NCBI GenBank assembly: GCA_023433275.1
Contig: JAEZDN010000125.1
Span: 23,479 to 87,478, forward strand
Length of the DNA: 64,000 nt
Source: Verrucomicrobiota bacterium
Lineage (GTDB): Bacteria > Verrucomicrobiota > Verrucomicrobiia > Opitutales > Opitutaceae
Reading direction: 5' to 3'
Part shown: positions 20,863-28,896 of the stretch, piece after piece
How the letters are laid out: the number at the start of each line of letters is the position of its first letter
Numbering within the stretch: position 1 is the first letter of the stretch
The notes under the pieces: model-generated
What the model saw: only the letters and a program-made list of their open reading frames with translations
The model's database searches: none
Told to the model about the DNA's origin: nothing
Program-made: the position numbers and the translations under genes

Positions 20863-20921
20863 TGAGGCGATGGGGTCGGCGCGGTGACCAGCGCCGGCCC
20901 TTGTCCGCACGGGAGAAAGCC

Positions 20922-21020
20922 AACGCATGGAGCCGGCCCGCCTCGGGCCGGTTGCGTGGGCGCGGCATTGGCGTTGATCGTGGCCAACAGCCCACCGGGG
21001 CGGGGGCGCCCCGGCTCCAG
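20922..21020. repeat. Two palindromic elements after the btuB-like gene
   Basis: At 20922-20960 an AACGCA..TGCGT stem encloses GCCGGCCCG-cct-CGGGCCGG. At 20991-21020 lies one copy of the GGGGCGGGGGCGCCCCGG element, whose near-identical copies are at 42009-42035 (inside the sulfatase homologue) and 56831-56860. The gap 20863-21091 has no gene. Confidence 0.8.
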
Positions 21021-21091
21021 GGGTGCGTGAAATGCGGGTGATGGACCGGGGCGCGGGCCCGTCGCGGGGCGCCCGCGCTTCAGGTGAGGGC

Positions 21092-21865
21092 CTAGGGTTT
21101 TGCGCGGCTGGCGCGCTCGCGGTTCAGGTCGGTGAGCTTGGCCAGCAGGGCGGCGGGCTCGAGGTCCACGGGCAGGCCGTAGGCGGCGAGGACGGCGGCG
21201 TTGAGTTGGTCAGGGTCGGTGCCGCGCGCCGCCCGGGCGATGGCGTGGCGGTGCTCCTCCTGGGCGGCGGTCAGCGCATGTAGGGGCGTCGATGGCGGCC
21301 AGGGAAAGGGAAATGAATCCACCGCGAGCGTCGGCGTACGGCGCGAGTGCACGGCTTCGCACCAAACGATGAAGGCGCGGGATTGGAGAATGCCGTGGGT
21401 GAAATCGTCGTCGCGGTCGACCACCAGCAGTGTGTCGTCGGGAATCAGGGAGCTTTCGAACCAAGTGAACGCGGGAGGATTGGCGTCCAACGGCGTGGCG
21501 AGGAAGCGCTCGCGGCGGCTGAGGACGGCGCGCAGCTGGACATTGGCGTGGGGATTGATCCACCAGCCGTCGCGCAAAGGCCGGGTGTTTCGCTGAAGGT
21601 GGTGATAGGGGTGCTCGTAGAATGAGGCTTCGTGCTCACCCATGTGCGCCGGAAAATCGATCTGCCAGTGACGGCTGAGGCGATGGCGCACCTCGGCGCC
21701 GACGACTTGGCGGACCACGTCCGAATTGGGGCGTCCGTTGCGATTGGGAGTGCGGAGCATGCGCTCGGCGAGGGCGTCGGGAATGGAGGCGAGGCGCGCC
21801 ACGCGTTCACCGAGGTGGGCAAGCCCGGCGTTTTCGGCGAGGGGGCGGGCGGCAGCGAAAGACAT
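21092..21865 (-). CDS. Stand-alone MmeI/type ISP methyltransferase target-recognition-like protein
   Basis: 257 residues from the ATG at 21865. It matches only the C-terminal specificity part of large fused restriction-modification methyltransferases: NGRPNSDVVRQVV near residue 43, then WQIDF and MGEHEASFYEHPYHHL near 67-90, RERFLATP near 118, LIPDDTLLVVDRDDDFTHG near 140, ILQSRAFIVW near 159, and SFPFPWPP near 184-191. The usual AdoMet (FxGxG) and NPPY motifs are absent, and nothing in 21866-22208 restores them. It could be an orphan DNA-specificity protein or a decayed remnant. The reading frame is intact. Confidence 0.72.
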   Translation of the reverse strand: MSFAAARPLAENAGLAHLGERVARLASIPDALAERMLRTPNRNGRPNSDVVRQVVGAEVRHRLSRHWQIDFPAHMGEHEASFYEHPYHHLQRNTRPLRDGWWINPHANVQLRAVLSRRERFLATPLDANPPAFTWFESSLIPDDTLLVVDRDDDFTHGILQSRAFIVWCEAVHSRRTPTLAVDSFPFPWPPSTPLHALTAAQEEHRHAIARAARGTDPDQLNAAVLAAYGLPVDLEPAALLAKLTDLNRERASRAKP

Positions 21866-22075
21866 ACGGCTAGGGAGAACCGGAATTATGGGGCCGCAAT
21901 GGAATAACCGCGGGCGATTCAGGCGCGCCGGGCGGGCAACGGCACGCTCTCGACGCACCGGGCCGGTGCGCCCTGCCGTCTGGGAGCACTCGGAGCGCGA
22001 TTCCGCATCGAGCGCGGTAGAACCGTCGGTTGTGGTTGTGGCTCGTCGATGCCCTGGGCTCCGGTGGCAACAAAG

Positions 22076-22104
22076 GGCGCGGTCAAGCTGGGCCCCTGCA
22101 AATT
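22076..22104. repeat. GGGCGCGGTCAAGC..GCCCCT repeat copy
   Basis: An imperfect palindromic copy (AAGGGCGCGGTCAAGCTGGG followed by CCCCTGC) related to 63875-63904 and 10535-10560. It lies in the 343-base gap between the orphan recognition protein and recQ; no gene or other signal is seen in the rest of that gap. Confidence 0.55.
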
Positions 22105-22208
22105 GGGGCATGGTTTCGAGTGGAGTCGGTCCTTAGACCCGGATTGCTGACTTCCGCTGCGGTCCTGCAGGTTGCAAGGCTGGCACGTACCCATTCCCGA
22201 TTCCGGCG

Positions 22209-24038
22209 TCAGTCGCTGAACTGGATGCGGGGGTTGGTTTTCAGGTAGGTCGCGACCGCGTCGGCGAAGCGCTCGCCGAATTCGGCGCGCTTCTTTTCAC
22301 CGACGCCGGTGATGCCCTCGAGTTCGCTGACGCGCGTGGGATAGTGGCGGGCCATCTCGCGAAGGGTGGCGTCGCCGAAGATGATGTAGGCTGGCACGCG
22401 ACGCTCGTCGGCCAGGGTTTTGCGAAGGGTGCGCAGCCGGTCGAAGAGAATTTCGTCGCACGCGATATCCCCCTCGCGGCGCGCGACGCGTTTGGCCTTG
22501 GGCAGGTCCATCGGCTTGGTGAGCGTGATGGGGGCGCGGGAGCGCAGCACCTCGCGACCTTCCGGGGTGAGCTCGAGCGTGGCGAACTCCCCCTCGGCGA
22601 CGGCGAGGTAACCGAGGCGCATGAGTTCGCGGCCGATGGCGGCCCAGGCGGCGCGGGGCAGGTCGCGCCCGATGCCGTAGGTGGTAAGGCGGTCGTGGCC
22701 CCAGCGGGAGATCTTGTCGGTGTCGGCGCCGGTGAGCACCTCGACGATGTGGTTCAGGCCGACGCTGAAGTTGCTGTTCTGGGCGATGCGGTAGACGCAG
22801 GAGAGGAATTTTTGCGCGACGATGGTGCCATCGTAGGTTTCGCGCGGCTCGAGGCAGTTGTCGCAGGCCCCGCAATTATCGAGCGGGAATTTTTCGCCGA
22901 AGTAATCGAGCAGTTCGGCGCGGCGGCAGCCGGCGCTCTCGGCGTAATGCACGATTTGGCGCAACTGGGCGCGCGCCACGGCCTGTTCATGCTCGTTGGT
23001 AATTTCGGCGAGGAAGTGGGTTTGTTTGGCGATGTCGCCGGCGCTGAAGAGGAGCAGGCAGTCACCGGGCAGTCCATCGCGTCCGGCGCGGCCGGTTTCC
23101 TGGTAATAGCCCTCGATGTTTTTGGGGAGGTCGTGATGGATGACCCAGCGGACATTGGGCTTGTTGATACCCATGCCGAAGGCGATGGTGGCGCAGATGA
23201 TGCGGGTCTCGTCGCGGAGGAAGAGTTCCTGGTTGCGCGCCCGTTCGGCGGCGTCGAGGCCGGCGTGGTAGGGGCGGGCGAGGAAGCCGCGCCCGGCGAG
23301 GGATTCGGCCACGCGTTCGGCGGTCGCGCGGCTGGCGCAATAAATGATGCCGCATTCGTGTTCGCGGGTGCGGACGAAGTTGATGATTTGTTTCGCCGGC
23401 TGGTCCTTGGGGATGACGCGGTAGGAGAGGTTGGGGCGGTTGAAGCTGGCGACGAAGGTGGCGGGATCGCGGAGCTTGAGGTGCTTGACGATGTCGGCGC
23501 GGACGCGGTCCGTCGCGGTGGCGGTGAGCGCCATGACCGGCGTGTCGGGGAGCAGGGTGCGGAGTTTGGCGATCTGGCGGTACTCGGGGCGGAAATCGTG
23601 GCCCCATTCGGAGACGCAATGGGCCTCGTCGATCGCGATGGCGGCGATGTTCCAGGCCTTCAGATTCTCCTGCCAGTTATCGAGCATCAGGCGTTCGGGC
23701 GCGACGTAGAGCAGGCGGAACTCGCCGCGGTGGAGGCCGCGGAGGCGGGAGCGGGACTCGTCGGCGTCGAGGGTGGAATTCAGGTAGGTGGCGGCGACGC
23801 CGGCCGCCTGGAGTTGATCGACCTGGTCCTTCATCAGGGCGATGAGGGGCGAGACGACCACGGTCAGGCCGGGCCGGAGAAGGGCGGGCAGCTGGAAGCA
23901 GAGGGATTTGCCGCCGCCGGTGGGCAGGAGGGCGAAGACGTCGCGGCCGGCGAGGGAGGTTTCGATGATCTCGCGCTGCAGCGGATGGAAGTTCGCGTAG
24001 CCAAAGGTGGTTTTGAGGGTGAGGAGAAGGTCGTCCAA
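22209..24038 (-). CDS. recQ: ATP-dependent DNA helicase RecQ
   Basis: 609 residues, the normal RecQ length. It unwinds recombination and repair intermediates 3' to 5'. Walker A is LLPTGGGKSLCFQ near residue 36, Walker B/DEAH is AIAIDEAHCVSEWGHDF near 134, motif VI is YYQETGRAGRDGLPGD near 318. Zinc-binding cysteines (CRRAELLDYFGE...CGACDNCLEP near 370-400), winged-helix and C-terminal HRDC (residues about 530-600) follow. The start is TTG: an in-frame stop lies only two codons upstream and no ATG is near, which fixes the choice. Neighbour of ycaQ, another repair gene in the same orientation. Confidence 0.95.
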   Translation of the reverse strand: MDDLLLTLKTTFGYANFHPLQREIIETSLAGRDVFALLPTGGGKSLCFQLPALLRPGLTVVVSPLIALMKDQVDQLQAAGVAATYLNSTLDADESRSRLRGLHRGEFRLLYVAPERLMLDNWQENLKAWNIAAIAIDEAHCVSEWGHDFRPEYRQIAKLRTLLPDTPVMALTATATDRVRADIVKHLKLRDPATFVASFNRPNLSYRVIPKDQPAKQIINFVRTREHECGIIYCASRATAERVAESLAGRGFLARPYHAGLDAAERARNQELFLRDETRIICATIAFGMGINKPNVRWVIHHDLPKNIEGYYQETGRAGRDGLPGDCLLLFSAGDIAKQTHFLAEITNEHEQAVARAQLRQIVHYAESAGCRRAELLDYFGEKFPLDNCGACDNCLEPRETYDGTIVAQKFLSCVYRIAQNSNFSVGLNHIVEVLTGADTDKISRWGHDRLTTYGIGRDLPRAAWAAIGRELMRLGYLAVAEGEFATLELTPEGREVLRSRAPITLTKPMDLPKAKRVARREGDIACDEILFDRLRTLRKTLADERRVPAYIIFGDATLREMARHYPTRVSELEGITGVGEKKRAEFGERFADAVATYLKTNPRIQFSD

Positions 24039-24134
24039 GAAGGGTCAGTGTGGCGGGGCGCGTTTGCCGCGGGCAAGGCCGCAACGTGGAAAATATCGCC
24101 TGAAAAAAGGGAGGGTGTCGGGTGGAGACCGGGG

Positions 24135-24192
24135 GTAGGGGCCGAGCTTGCTCGGTCCATGGCGTGAAGGACCGAGCGAGCTCGGCCCCGAC
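24135..24192. repeat. Near-perfect GTAGGGGCCGAGC inverted repeat
   Basis: Two 24-base arms (24135-24158 and 24169-24192) around a 10-base loop match at 22 positions: GGGGCCGAGCTTGCTCGGTCC (minus one base) against its complement. Each arm is itself palindromic (ACCGAGC-GCTCGGT). Single copies of the arm are at 25574-25599, 28755-28779, 28820-28846 and 41123-41147. It lies between the convergently adjacent ends of ycaQ and the recQ start. Confidence 0.9.
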
Positions 24193-24201
24193 AGGGTTCG
24201 A

Positions 24202-25380
24202 TCAGCGCAGGCCGAGCCAGCGGGCGAAGGTGCGGACGGTGTCGGCGATCCTGTGGCCGCGTTGGGTGTAACGGGACATCACGCGGAGGCGGCGGGCGGG
24301 GCGGTCGACTTTAGGGTCCACGTGACCGACCAGATTCGTGCCGGCGAGGACAGGCAGGGCGTAGTAGCCGCGTTTTCGTTTGGCGGGAGGAACGTACACT
24401 TCCCACGTGTAGTCGAAGTTCCAGAGGGCGGAGGTGACGCGACGGTCGTAGATCAGCGGGTCGAGTGGCGCGAGGAGGACGGGAGGCGTTATGGGTTCCG
24501 AGTTATTTGTTGAGGGGGAGGAGAGGCGGTCGAGGAGGGGGAGATCGGACTTGAGGCAGTAGAGGGTGGGGCAGTTTTCGATGGCGATGGCCTGGACGAG
24601 ATCGGCGACGTGGGAGAGTTCGGCGCGTTTGAGCACACAGAGGCGGCGCTGTCGGAGCTTGAGCAATGCCTCCCAGCGGGCGGTTTCGGCGGCGGATGGC
24701 TCGGGGCGGCGAAGGATCCTCGCGGGGAGGACGCGTTCCGGCAGATCGTAGTAGCGGCGGTTGCCGTCACCGCGGCGGGCGATCAGGAGGCGGCCATGGA
24801 AAAAGAGTTTTTGGAGAGTGGCCTTGGCGTGCGTGGCGGCGCCCCAGACGGAGCGGGCACGACCGGTGTTGGCAAAGTCCTCTGAATTCAGGGGGCCGCG
24901 GGCCGTGATCTCGGCGAGAAGGCTCGGAGCGAGTCTCTTTTGCTTCGGCGTGAGTCGTCCGGACCATGCGCCCGAACGGCGGGTGCGGCGGCGCATCTCG
25001 GCCTGCAGGTGCGGCCAGGCATCGGAGGTGAGGGCGACGAGGATGTTGGTGGAGGGGAGGTGGTGCTCGAATGCGGTGCGAGCGGCGGCGGGCAACGCGG
25101 CATGGCGTTCCGGGTCAAGTTTCCCAAGAGAGGACTTTTCAGAAAGGACGCCGTGCAGGTGACGCATGAGGTCGCCCTCGACGTAGTTCGTCACTCGGTT
25201 GCGCAGGATGAGATCGTGCATGCGGCCGCAGACGTTGATCGGGTCGATTTGGATGTAGCCGTGATGGGCGAGGGCGGTGGCAACATCGGGGGCGGGCGCG
25301 TCGAGCAGCAGCGCGCGGCGCATGAAGCGGCGGGCGGTGAGGGGATCGAGGCGGAGGGGCGGCATGCGAGCTTCGGGCAT
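24202..25380 (-). CDS. ycaQ: YcaQ-like DNA glycosylase (winged-helix, HTH_42 family)
   Basis: 392 residues, ATG start. The family excises bulky or crosslinked N7-alkylated bases. YIQIDPINVCGRMHDLILRNRV near residues 42-63 carries the catalytic Q-x-D motif, the form described for YcaQ/AlkX rather than the Q-x-Q of AlkZ. Three winged-helix units follow, and the C-terminal LLAPLDPLIYDRR near residue 300 and YYALPVLAG near 345 are typical of the family. Between the leucine run PLLDRLS and the PVLLAPL strand sits a short Ser-Thr-Asn-Pro insertion encoded by repetitive-looking AT-richer DNA (about 24487-24530). It lies upstream of recQ in the same direction. Confidence 0.88.
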   Translation of the reverse strand: MPEARMPPLRLDPLTARRFMRRALLLDAPAPDVATALAHHGYIQIDPINVCGRMHDLILRNRVTNYVEGDLMRHLHGVLSEKSSLGKLDPERHAALPAAARTAFEHHLPSTNILVALTSDAWPHLQAEMRRRTRRSGAWSGRLTPKQKRLAPSLLAEITARGPLNSEDFANTGRARSVWGAATHAKATLQKLFFHGRLLIARRGDGNRRYYDLPERVLPARILRRPEPSAAETARWEALLKLRQRRLCVLKRAELSHVADLVQAIAIENCPTLYCLKSDLPLLDRLSSPSTNNSEPITPPVLLAPLDPLIYDRRVTSALWNFDYTWEVYVPPAKRKRGYYALPVLAGTNLVGHVDPKVDRPARRLRVMSRYTQRGHRIADTVRTFARWLGLR

Positions 25381-25461
25381 AAAGTCGCTCCGGCGCCAAC
25401 TGGCAACCGCAAGGACGGGTTTCAGGGGATGAACAAGGGTGCAGTTAAAATGAGTTCATGC

Positions 25462-25558
25462 GTAGGTTGGGCGATGGGAAAGGGCTTTATGCCCCGGCGT
25501 TGCGCGCCGGCCGCCGTTGAAATCGGGGCATAAAGCCTCCCACCACCGATTCTTGGGC
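25462..25558. repeat. GGCTTTATGCCCC inverted repeat
   Basis: GGGCTTTATGCCCC at 25482-25495 faces GGGGCATAAAGCC at 25525-25537, with weaker pairing continuing outward to GGTTGGG and CTTGGG. A 29-base GC-rich loop lies between. A single arm occurs at 7018-7031. Just downstream 25574-25599 is a copy of the ATCGAGCAAGCTCGACCCCT element. Confidence 0.75.
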
Positions 25559-25604
25559 AAGGAGCCGACCGAGGATCGAGCAAGCTCGACCCCTACAGGA
25601 AAGG

Positions 25605-25636
25605 AAAAAGGCCGCACCGGGAGGGTGCGGCCTGGG
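25605..25636 (-). terminator. Intrinsic terminator of the membrane coiled-coil gene
   Basis: Read on the minus strand, GGCCGCACC-ctccc-GGTGCGGCC is a perfect 9 bp stem immediately followed by TTTTTCC. It lies about 20 bases after the stop of the gene ending at 25656. This is the clearest intrinsic terminator in the window. Confidence 0.88.
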
Positions 25637-25655
25637 GGAAAAACTGGCAGACTGA

Positions 25656-26471
25656 TTACTTCTTCGGGGCGTTGGCCTCGATTTCGGCGAGGCGGCGGTC
25701 GAGGGCGTTCATCTCGGAGACGAGGCGTTCCTCCATCTTCTTGCGCTCGGTGCTGTTGACGATGCTCATGTTGGCGGCATCGCGCACGACGTTGGCGGGG
25801 AGGGAGAGGATGCGGGTGACGAGACCCTGATCCTTGAAGCTGCTGAGGTACAGGGCGGTGATCTCGTGGGAGAGCTTCATCGCGTCCTGGGCCACGGCCT
25901 GCGAGCTGAGGAGCTGGTTGTTGAGCTCCTGGTTGCGTGACATCTCGGCGGTCAGGACACCGCTGATCTGGTCGGAGATGCGCTGGCTGTAGGCGTTGAT
26001 CGATTCGCGGGTGAGGTTCTGGTCGCTGGCCATCTCGGCGAGGATGGGCTGGATCTTCTCGGCCATGCGGTTGGACACCTTGTCGACCTGCTCGTTCTGA
26101 ATTTGCTCGGCCTCTTCGGCGCTCTTGGGGAGCGGGTTGTACGGCTGGACTTTCCGGGCAATGGCCTCGGCGAGGGCGTCGACTTTCTCGGCGTTGAGCT
26201 TGGCGACCTCTTCCTCGGTCATGAAGACGTCGGCGGCGCGCTTGGAGATCGCGTCCTTGAGCAGTTGATTGACGGATTCGATGTGGCGGCGGGTTTCCTC
26301 GGCGGAAGCCTTCATTTCGGCATTCGTCTGTTCCCGCAGGGCGGCGAGTTCAGCCTGTTGCTTCGCCGCCATCTCGGAGGCCGTCTTCTGGTTGAACCAG
26401 AAGGCGAAACCGAGAATCAGAACAGCGGTGAGAATGATCGCAGGAATTTGGTCTTTTAGCTTTTGCCACAT
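25656..26471 (-). CDS. Membrane-anchored coiled-coil protein
   Basis: 271 residues: a short cytosolic end (MWQKLKDQ), one hydrophobic helix (IPAIILTAVLILGFAFWF, residues 9-26), then a long mostly helical region rich in Ala, Glu, Gln and Lys without Cys. Heptad-like stretches cover about 30-75 and 120-200, and the C terminus is basic (KKMEERLVSEMNALDRRL). It probably projects into the periplasm as a coiled coil. No enzymatic motif. It ends at a strong terminator and is divergent from the 100-residue protein gene. Family not recognised; a structural or scaffold role is possible. Confidence 0.78.
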   Translation of the reverse strand: MWQKLKDQIPAIILTAVLILGFAFWFNQKTASEMAAKQQAELAALREQTNAEMKASAEETRRHIESVNQLLKDAISKRAADVFMTEEEVAKLNAEKVDALAEAIARKVQPYNPLPKSAEEAEQIQNEQVDKVSNRMAEKIQPILAEMASDQNLTRESINAYSQRISDQISGVLTAEMSRNQELNNQLLSSQAVAQDAMKLSHEITALYLSSFKDQGLVTRILSLPANVVRDAANMSIVNSTERKKMEERLVSEMNALDRRLAEIEANAPKK

Positions 26472-26548
26472 GGAGGTGTCGGGGTTGAGTGTGCTGGGAC
26501 ACGCCTAGCAGGTGTTAGTTCAAATGCAATGCCGCCTTGGAGAGCCGA

Positions 26549-26851
26549 ATGAGCCTTAATCGTTACGAACAAGCAGTCTTTGACTATTGGCACCGCCAGC
26601 CCGACGAGCGGAACCACTGGCAATCGAAAGTCGTGGAGCTGACGCGCGGCGCGGCGGTGCCCGTGGAACTCGCGCGCGGTTTGGAGCGTGAACTCTGGGC
26701 GTATCTCAGCGAACGCAGCCCGCATGTGCCGGCGCTGCGGGAGCTGCAGATCGGAACGGCAGGACGGGTGAGTCTCCTCAACCTGGCCGAGCACATCATT
26801 CGGCTGTGGGGCCCGGTGGTGAAGCCGCGGAAACCTGGCGCGCCGCACTAA
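26549..26851 (+). CDS. Small conserved-looking cytosolic protein
   Basis: 100 residues from the ATG at 26549, preferred to a TTG four codons upstream. It begins MSLNRYEQAVFDYWHRQPDE and is helix-rich with many Trp and Tyr residues, ending in basic KPRKPG. No signal peptide or known motif. It precedes the PIN-PhoH gene by 99 bases; that gap is AT-rich and may hold a promoter. Codon use is like its neighbours, so I consider it real, but the function is unknown. Confidence 0.65.
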   Translation: MSLNRYEQAVFDYWHRQPDERNHWQSKVVELTRGAAVPVELARGLERELWAYLSERSPHVPALRELQIGTAGRVSLLNLAEHIIRLWGPVVKPRKPGAPH

Positions 26852-26950
26852 TCGTGGATCGTCTTCACGAGAAGTTCTCACAATTTTGCAATTACTGCAT
26901 TTACAAAGGAACCATCGGGATGCATCTGTTGTTAACAAGTTATCCACTCG

Positions 26951-28486
26951 ATGGAAAACACCACCAGCCCGGTTCATTTCTCGCAGCAGGGCCAGCACGT
27001 AGAGGTTAGGGCGAAGACCTATGTTCTTGATACCAACGTCCTGCTGCACGATCCCCAATCGATCTTCAAATTTGAAGACAACAACCTCGCCATCCCGGTC
27101 GAGGTGCTCGAGGAGCTCGACGCCATCAAGGGCGAGCAATCGACCGAGCGAGGGCGCAATGCGCGACGCGTGCACCGCATCCTGCAGGAGTTGTTGCCTG
27201 ACTCGCGTTCGATGCATGAGGGCGTGAAGCTCGCCAACGGCGGCACGCTTTCCGTCATCATCAACCGCTACCTCGTGGAAAACAACTGGTCGTCACCGGC
27301 CATGCAGCGCCTGCGCGCGGTCGTTTCCGATTTCACCAAGAAGGACAACCGGATCATCGCGGCGGCGCTTTTCGTGCAGGAGACGTTTCCGCCCCCGACG
27401 ATCCTTGTCACGAAGGACGTCAACGTGCAGCTCAAGGCACGCGCGGTCGGCCTGGAGGCCGAGGATTACCTGAACGACAAGGTGCCGGAGGCGGTGAGCG
27501 ACGACGATTCGTACCCGACGATCACGCTCGATGTTTATGAGATGCAGCGCTTCTGCTCGGAGGGTGAGCTCGATCTGGGCGAGGAGGTGGCGAAGAAGCT
27601 TTATCTGAATGAGTACGTCCTGCTCATGACGCCGGAGGGCAAGACCATGCCCGCGCGCTATTATGGCGCGAACCTCGTGCGTCGCCTGCAGCTCCCGGAT
27701 TTCGTGAAGGCGCCCGGTGGCATTCCGATCCGTCCGCGCAACCTCGAGCAGCAGTTCTTCATGGACGCGCTCATGGACGACAGCATCTCGCTCGTCACGT
27801 GTTTCGGCAAGGCGGGCACCGGCAAGACGCTGCTCTCGACGGCGTGCGCGCTGTTCCAGACCACGGATGAGCGCTCGCGTTACGACGGGCTCTCCATTTC
27901 CCGGCCCGTGATGGCGCTGGGCAAGGACATCGGCTTCCTGCCGGGAACACTGGAGGAAAAGATGAAGCCCTGGCTCCAGCCTTATCACGACGCCCTCGAG
28001 GTCCTCATGCCCTCGAAGCCGCAGAAGGAACCTCAATTTGCCAGCAAGAAGACCGCGAAGAAAAAGAAGAACAAGCGCGACGAGGCGATGGCGATGATGG
28101 CGACGCCGCAGCCCTCGCATGGCGGCGGGAGCAACGGGGTGCCGCCGATCAAGCCCTATGAACGGCTGATCAAGAACGGCGTCGTGGAGATCGAGGCCCT
28201 ATGTTTCATCCGCGGACGCTCGATCGCGCGCCGATTCTTCATTTTGGACGAGGCGCAGCAGCTCACGCCACATGAAGTGAAGACGGTCATCACCCGTATC
28301 GCCGAGAGTTCGAAGCTCGTGTTGATCGGCGACCCGGCGCAAATCGACAATCCCTACGTCGACTCGCGCAGCAACGGCCTCGTTTATTGTCACAACCGGA
28401 TGAAGGGCCACGCCCTCGCCGCGCACGTGAAGTTGTCGAAGGGCGAGCGCTCGAAACTCGCCGAGCTCGCGGCGGATTTGCTGTAA
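26951..28486 (+). CDS. PIN-PhoH fusion ATPase/ribonuclease (PhoH2-like)
   Basis: 511 residues with an N-terminal PIN nuclease domain (TYVLDTNVLLHDP near residue 23, LEELDAIKG near 53, TKKDNRIIAAAL near 129 with the acidic residues) and a C-terminal PhoH ATPase (CFGKAGTGKTLLS Walker A near 285, RRFFILDEAQQLTPHE Walker B near 428, IGDPAQID near 458). Such proteins couple ATP-dependent RNA unwinding to cleavage. Inserted in the PhoH domain (about residues 355-400) is a flexible segment with KKTAKKKKNKRDE and a His/Gly/Ser stretch, possibly an RNA-binding loop. No antitoxin-like small gene is directly upstream unless the 100-residue protein plays that part. Confidence 0.93.
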   Translation: MENTTSPVHFSQQGQHVEVRAKTYVLDTNVLLHDPQSIFKFEDNNLAIPVEVLEELDAIKGEQSTERGRNARRVHRILQELLPDSRSMHEGVKLANGGTLSVIINRYLVENNWSSPAMQRLRAVVSDFTKKDNRIIAAALFVQETFPPPTILVTKDVNVQLKARAVGLEAEDYLNDKVPEAVSDDDSYPTITLDVYEMQRFCSEGELDLGEEVAKKLYLNEYVLLMTPEGKTMPARYYGANLVRRLQLPDFVKAPGGIPIRPRNLEQQFFMDALMDDSISLVTCFGKAGTGKTLLSTACALFQTTDERSRYDGLSISRPVMALGKDIGFLPGTLEEKMKPWLQPYHDALEVLMPSKPQKEPQFASKKTAKKKKNKRDEAMAMMATPQPSHGGGSNGVPPIKPYERLIKNGVVEIEALCFIRGRSIARRFFILDEAQQLTPHEVKTVITRIAESSKLVLIGDPAQIDNPYVDSRSNGLVYCHNRMKGHALAAHVKLSKGERSKLAELAADLL

Positions 28487-28896
28487 GGGCGACTCATTTG
28501 TAGGGTTGGCGCCTGTGCCATCCGGCCTTGGGCCCGTCCAACGGGCATGCATCGATCCTGCATAAGACGCCTCCCCGCGGCCACGTTTTACGCTAGACTG
28601 AACTGCTCCAAGCGGGCCAACACGAGGTCGGCTCCCACCAGGTGACGAAACCAGAGGCCGGGGTAGGGCGCAGTCTTGTCTTCGCGTTGAGGCGCATGTC
28701 GCGAGGGGACGAAGGGCGCAGGCAAGTCTGCGCCCCTACATCGCGGGCTCCCCTTGTAGGGGCAGAGCTCGCTCGGTCCGGCCCGCAGCGGCGGCGCGGG
28801 TGGCGCGATCATCGAGGCAGGACCGACCCGAGGTCCGCCCCTACAAAACGAATCGCTGGCGGGGTTGCGCGCCAGCGATTCGGACGAGTCTCGGGA
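28487..28896. repeat. Repeat-filled gap with three GTAGGGGC-type elements
   Basis: This 410-base gap holds three members of the CCCCTACA-ended families: GGGCGCAGGCAAGTCTGCGC at 28714-28733 followed by CCCTACA, GTAGGGGCAGAGCTCGCTCG at 28756-28775, and GACCGACCCGAGGTCCGCCC at 28821-28840 followed by CTACA. The last two face each other. Short frames here do not look coding. Nothing else is seen. Confidence 0.8.

Noticed and set aside
28588..28812. Short minus-strand frame ending near PGLWFRHLVGAD
   Set aside because: A few codons look protein-like, but the frame runs through palindromic repeats and has no start with a ribosome site.
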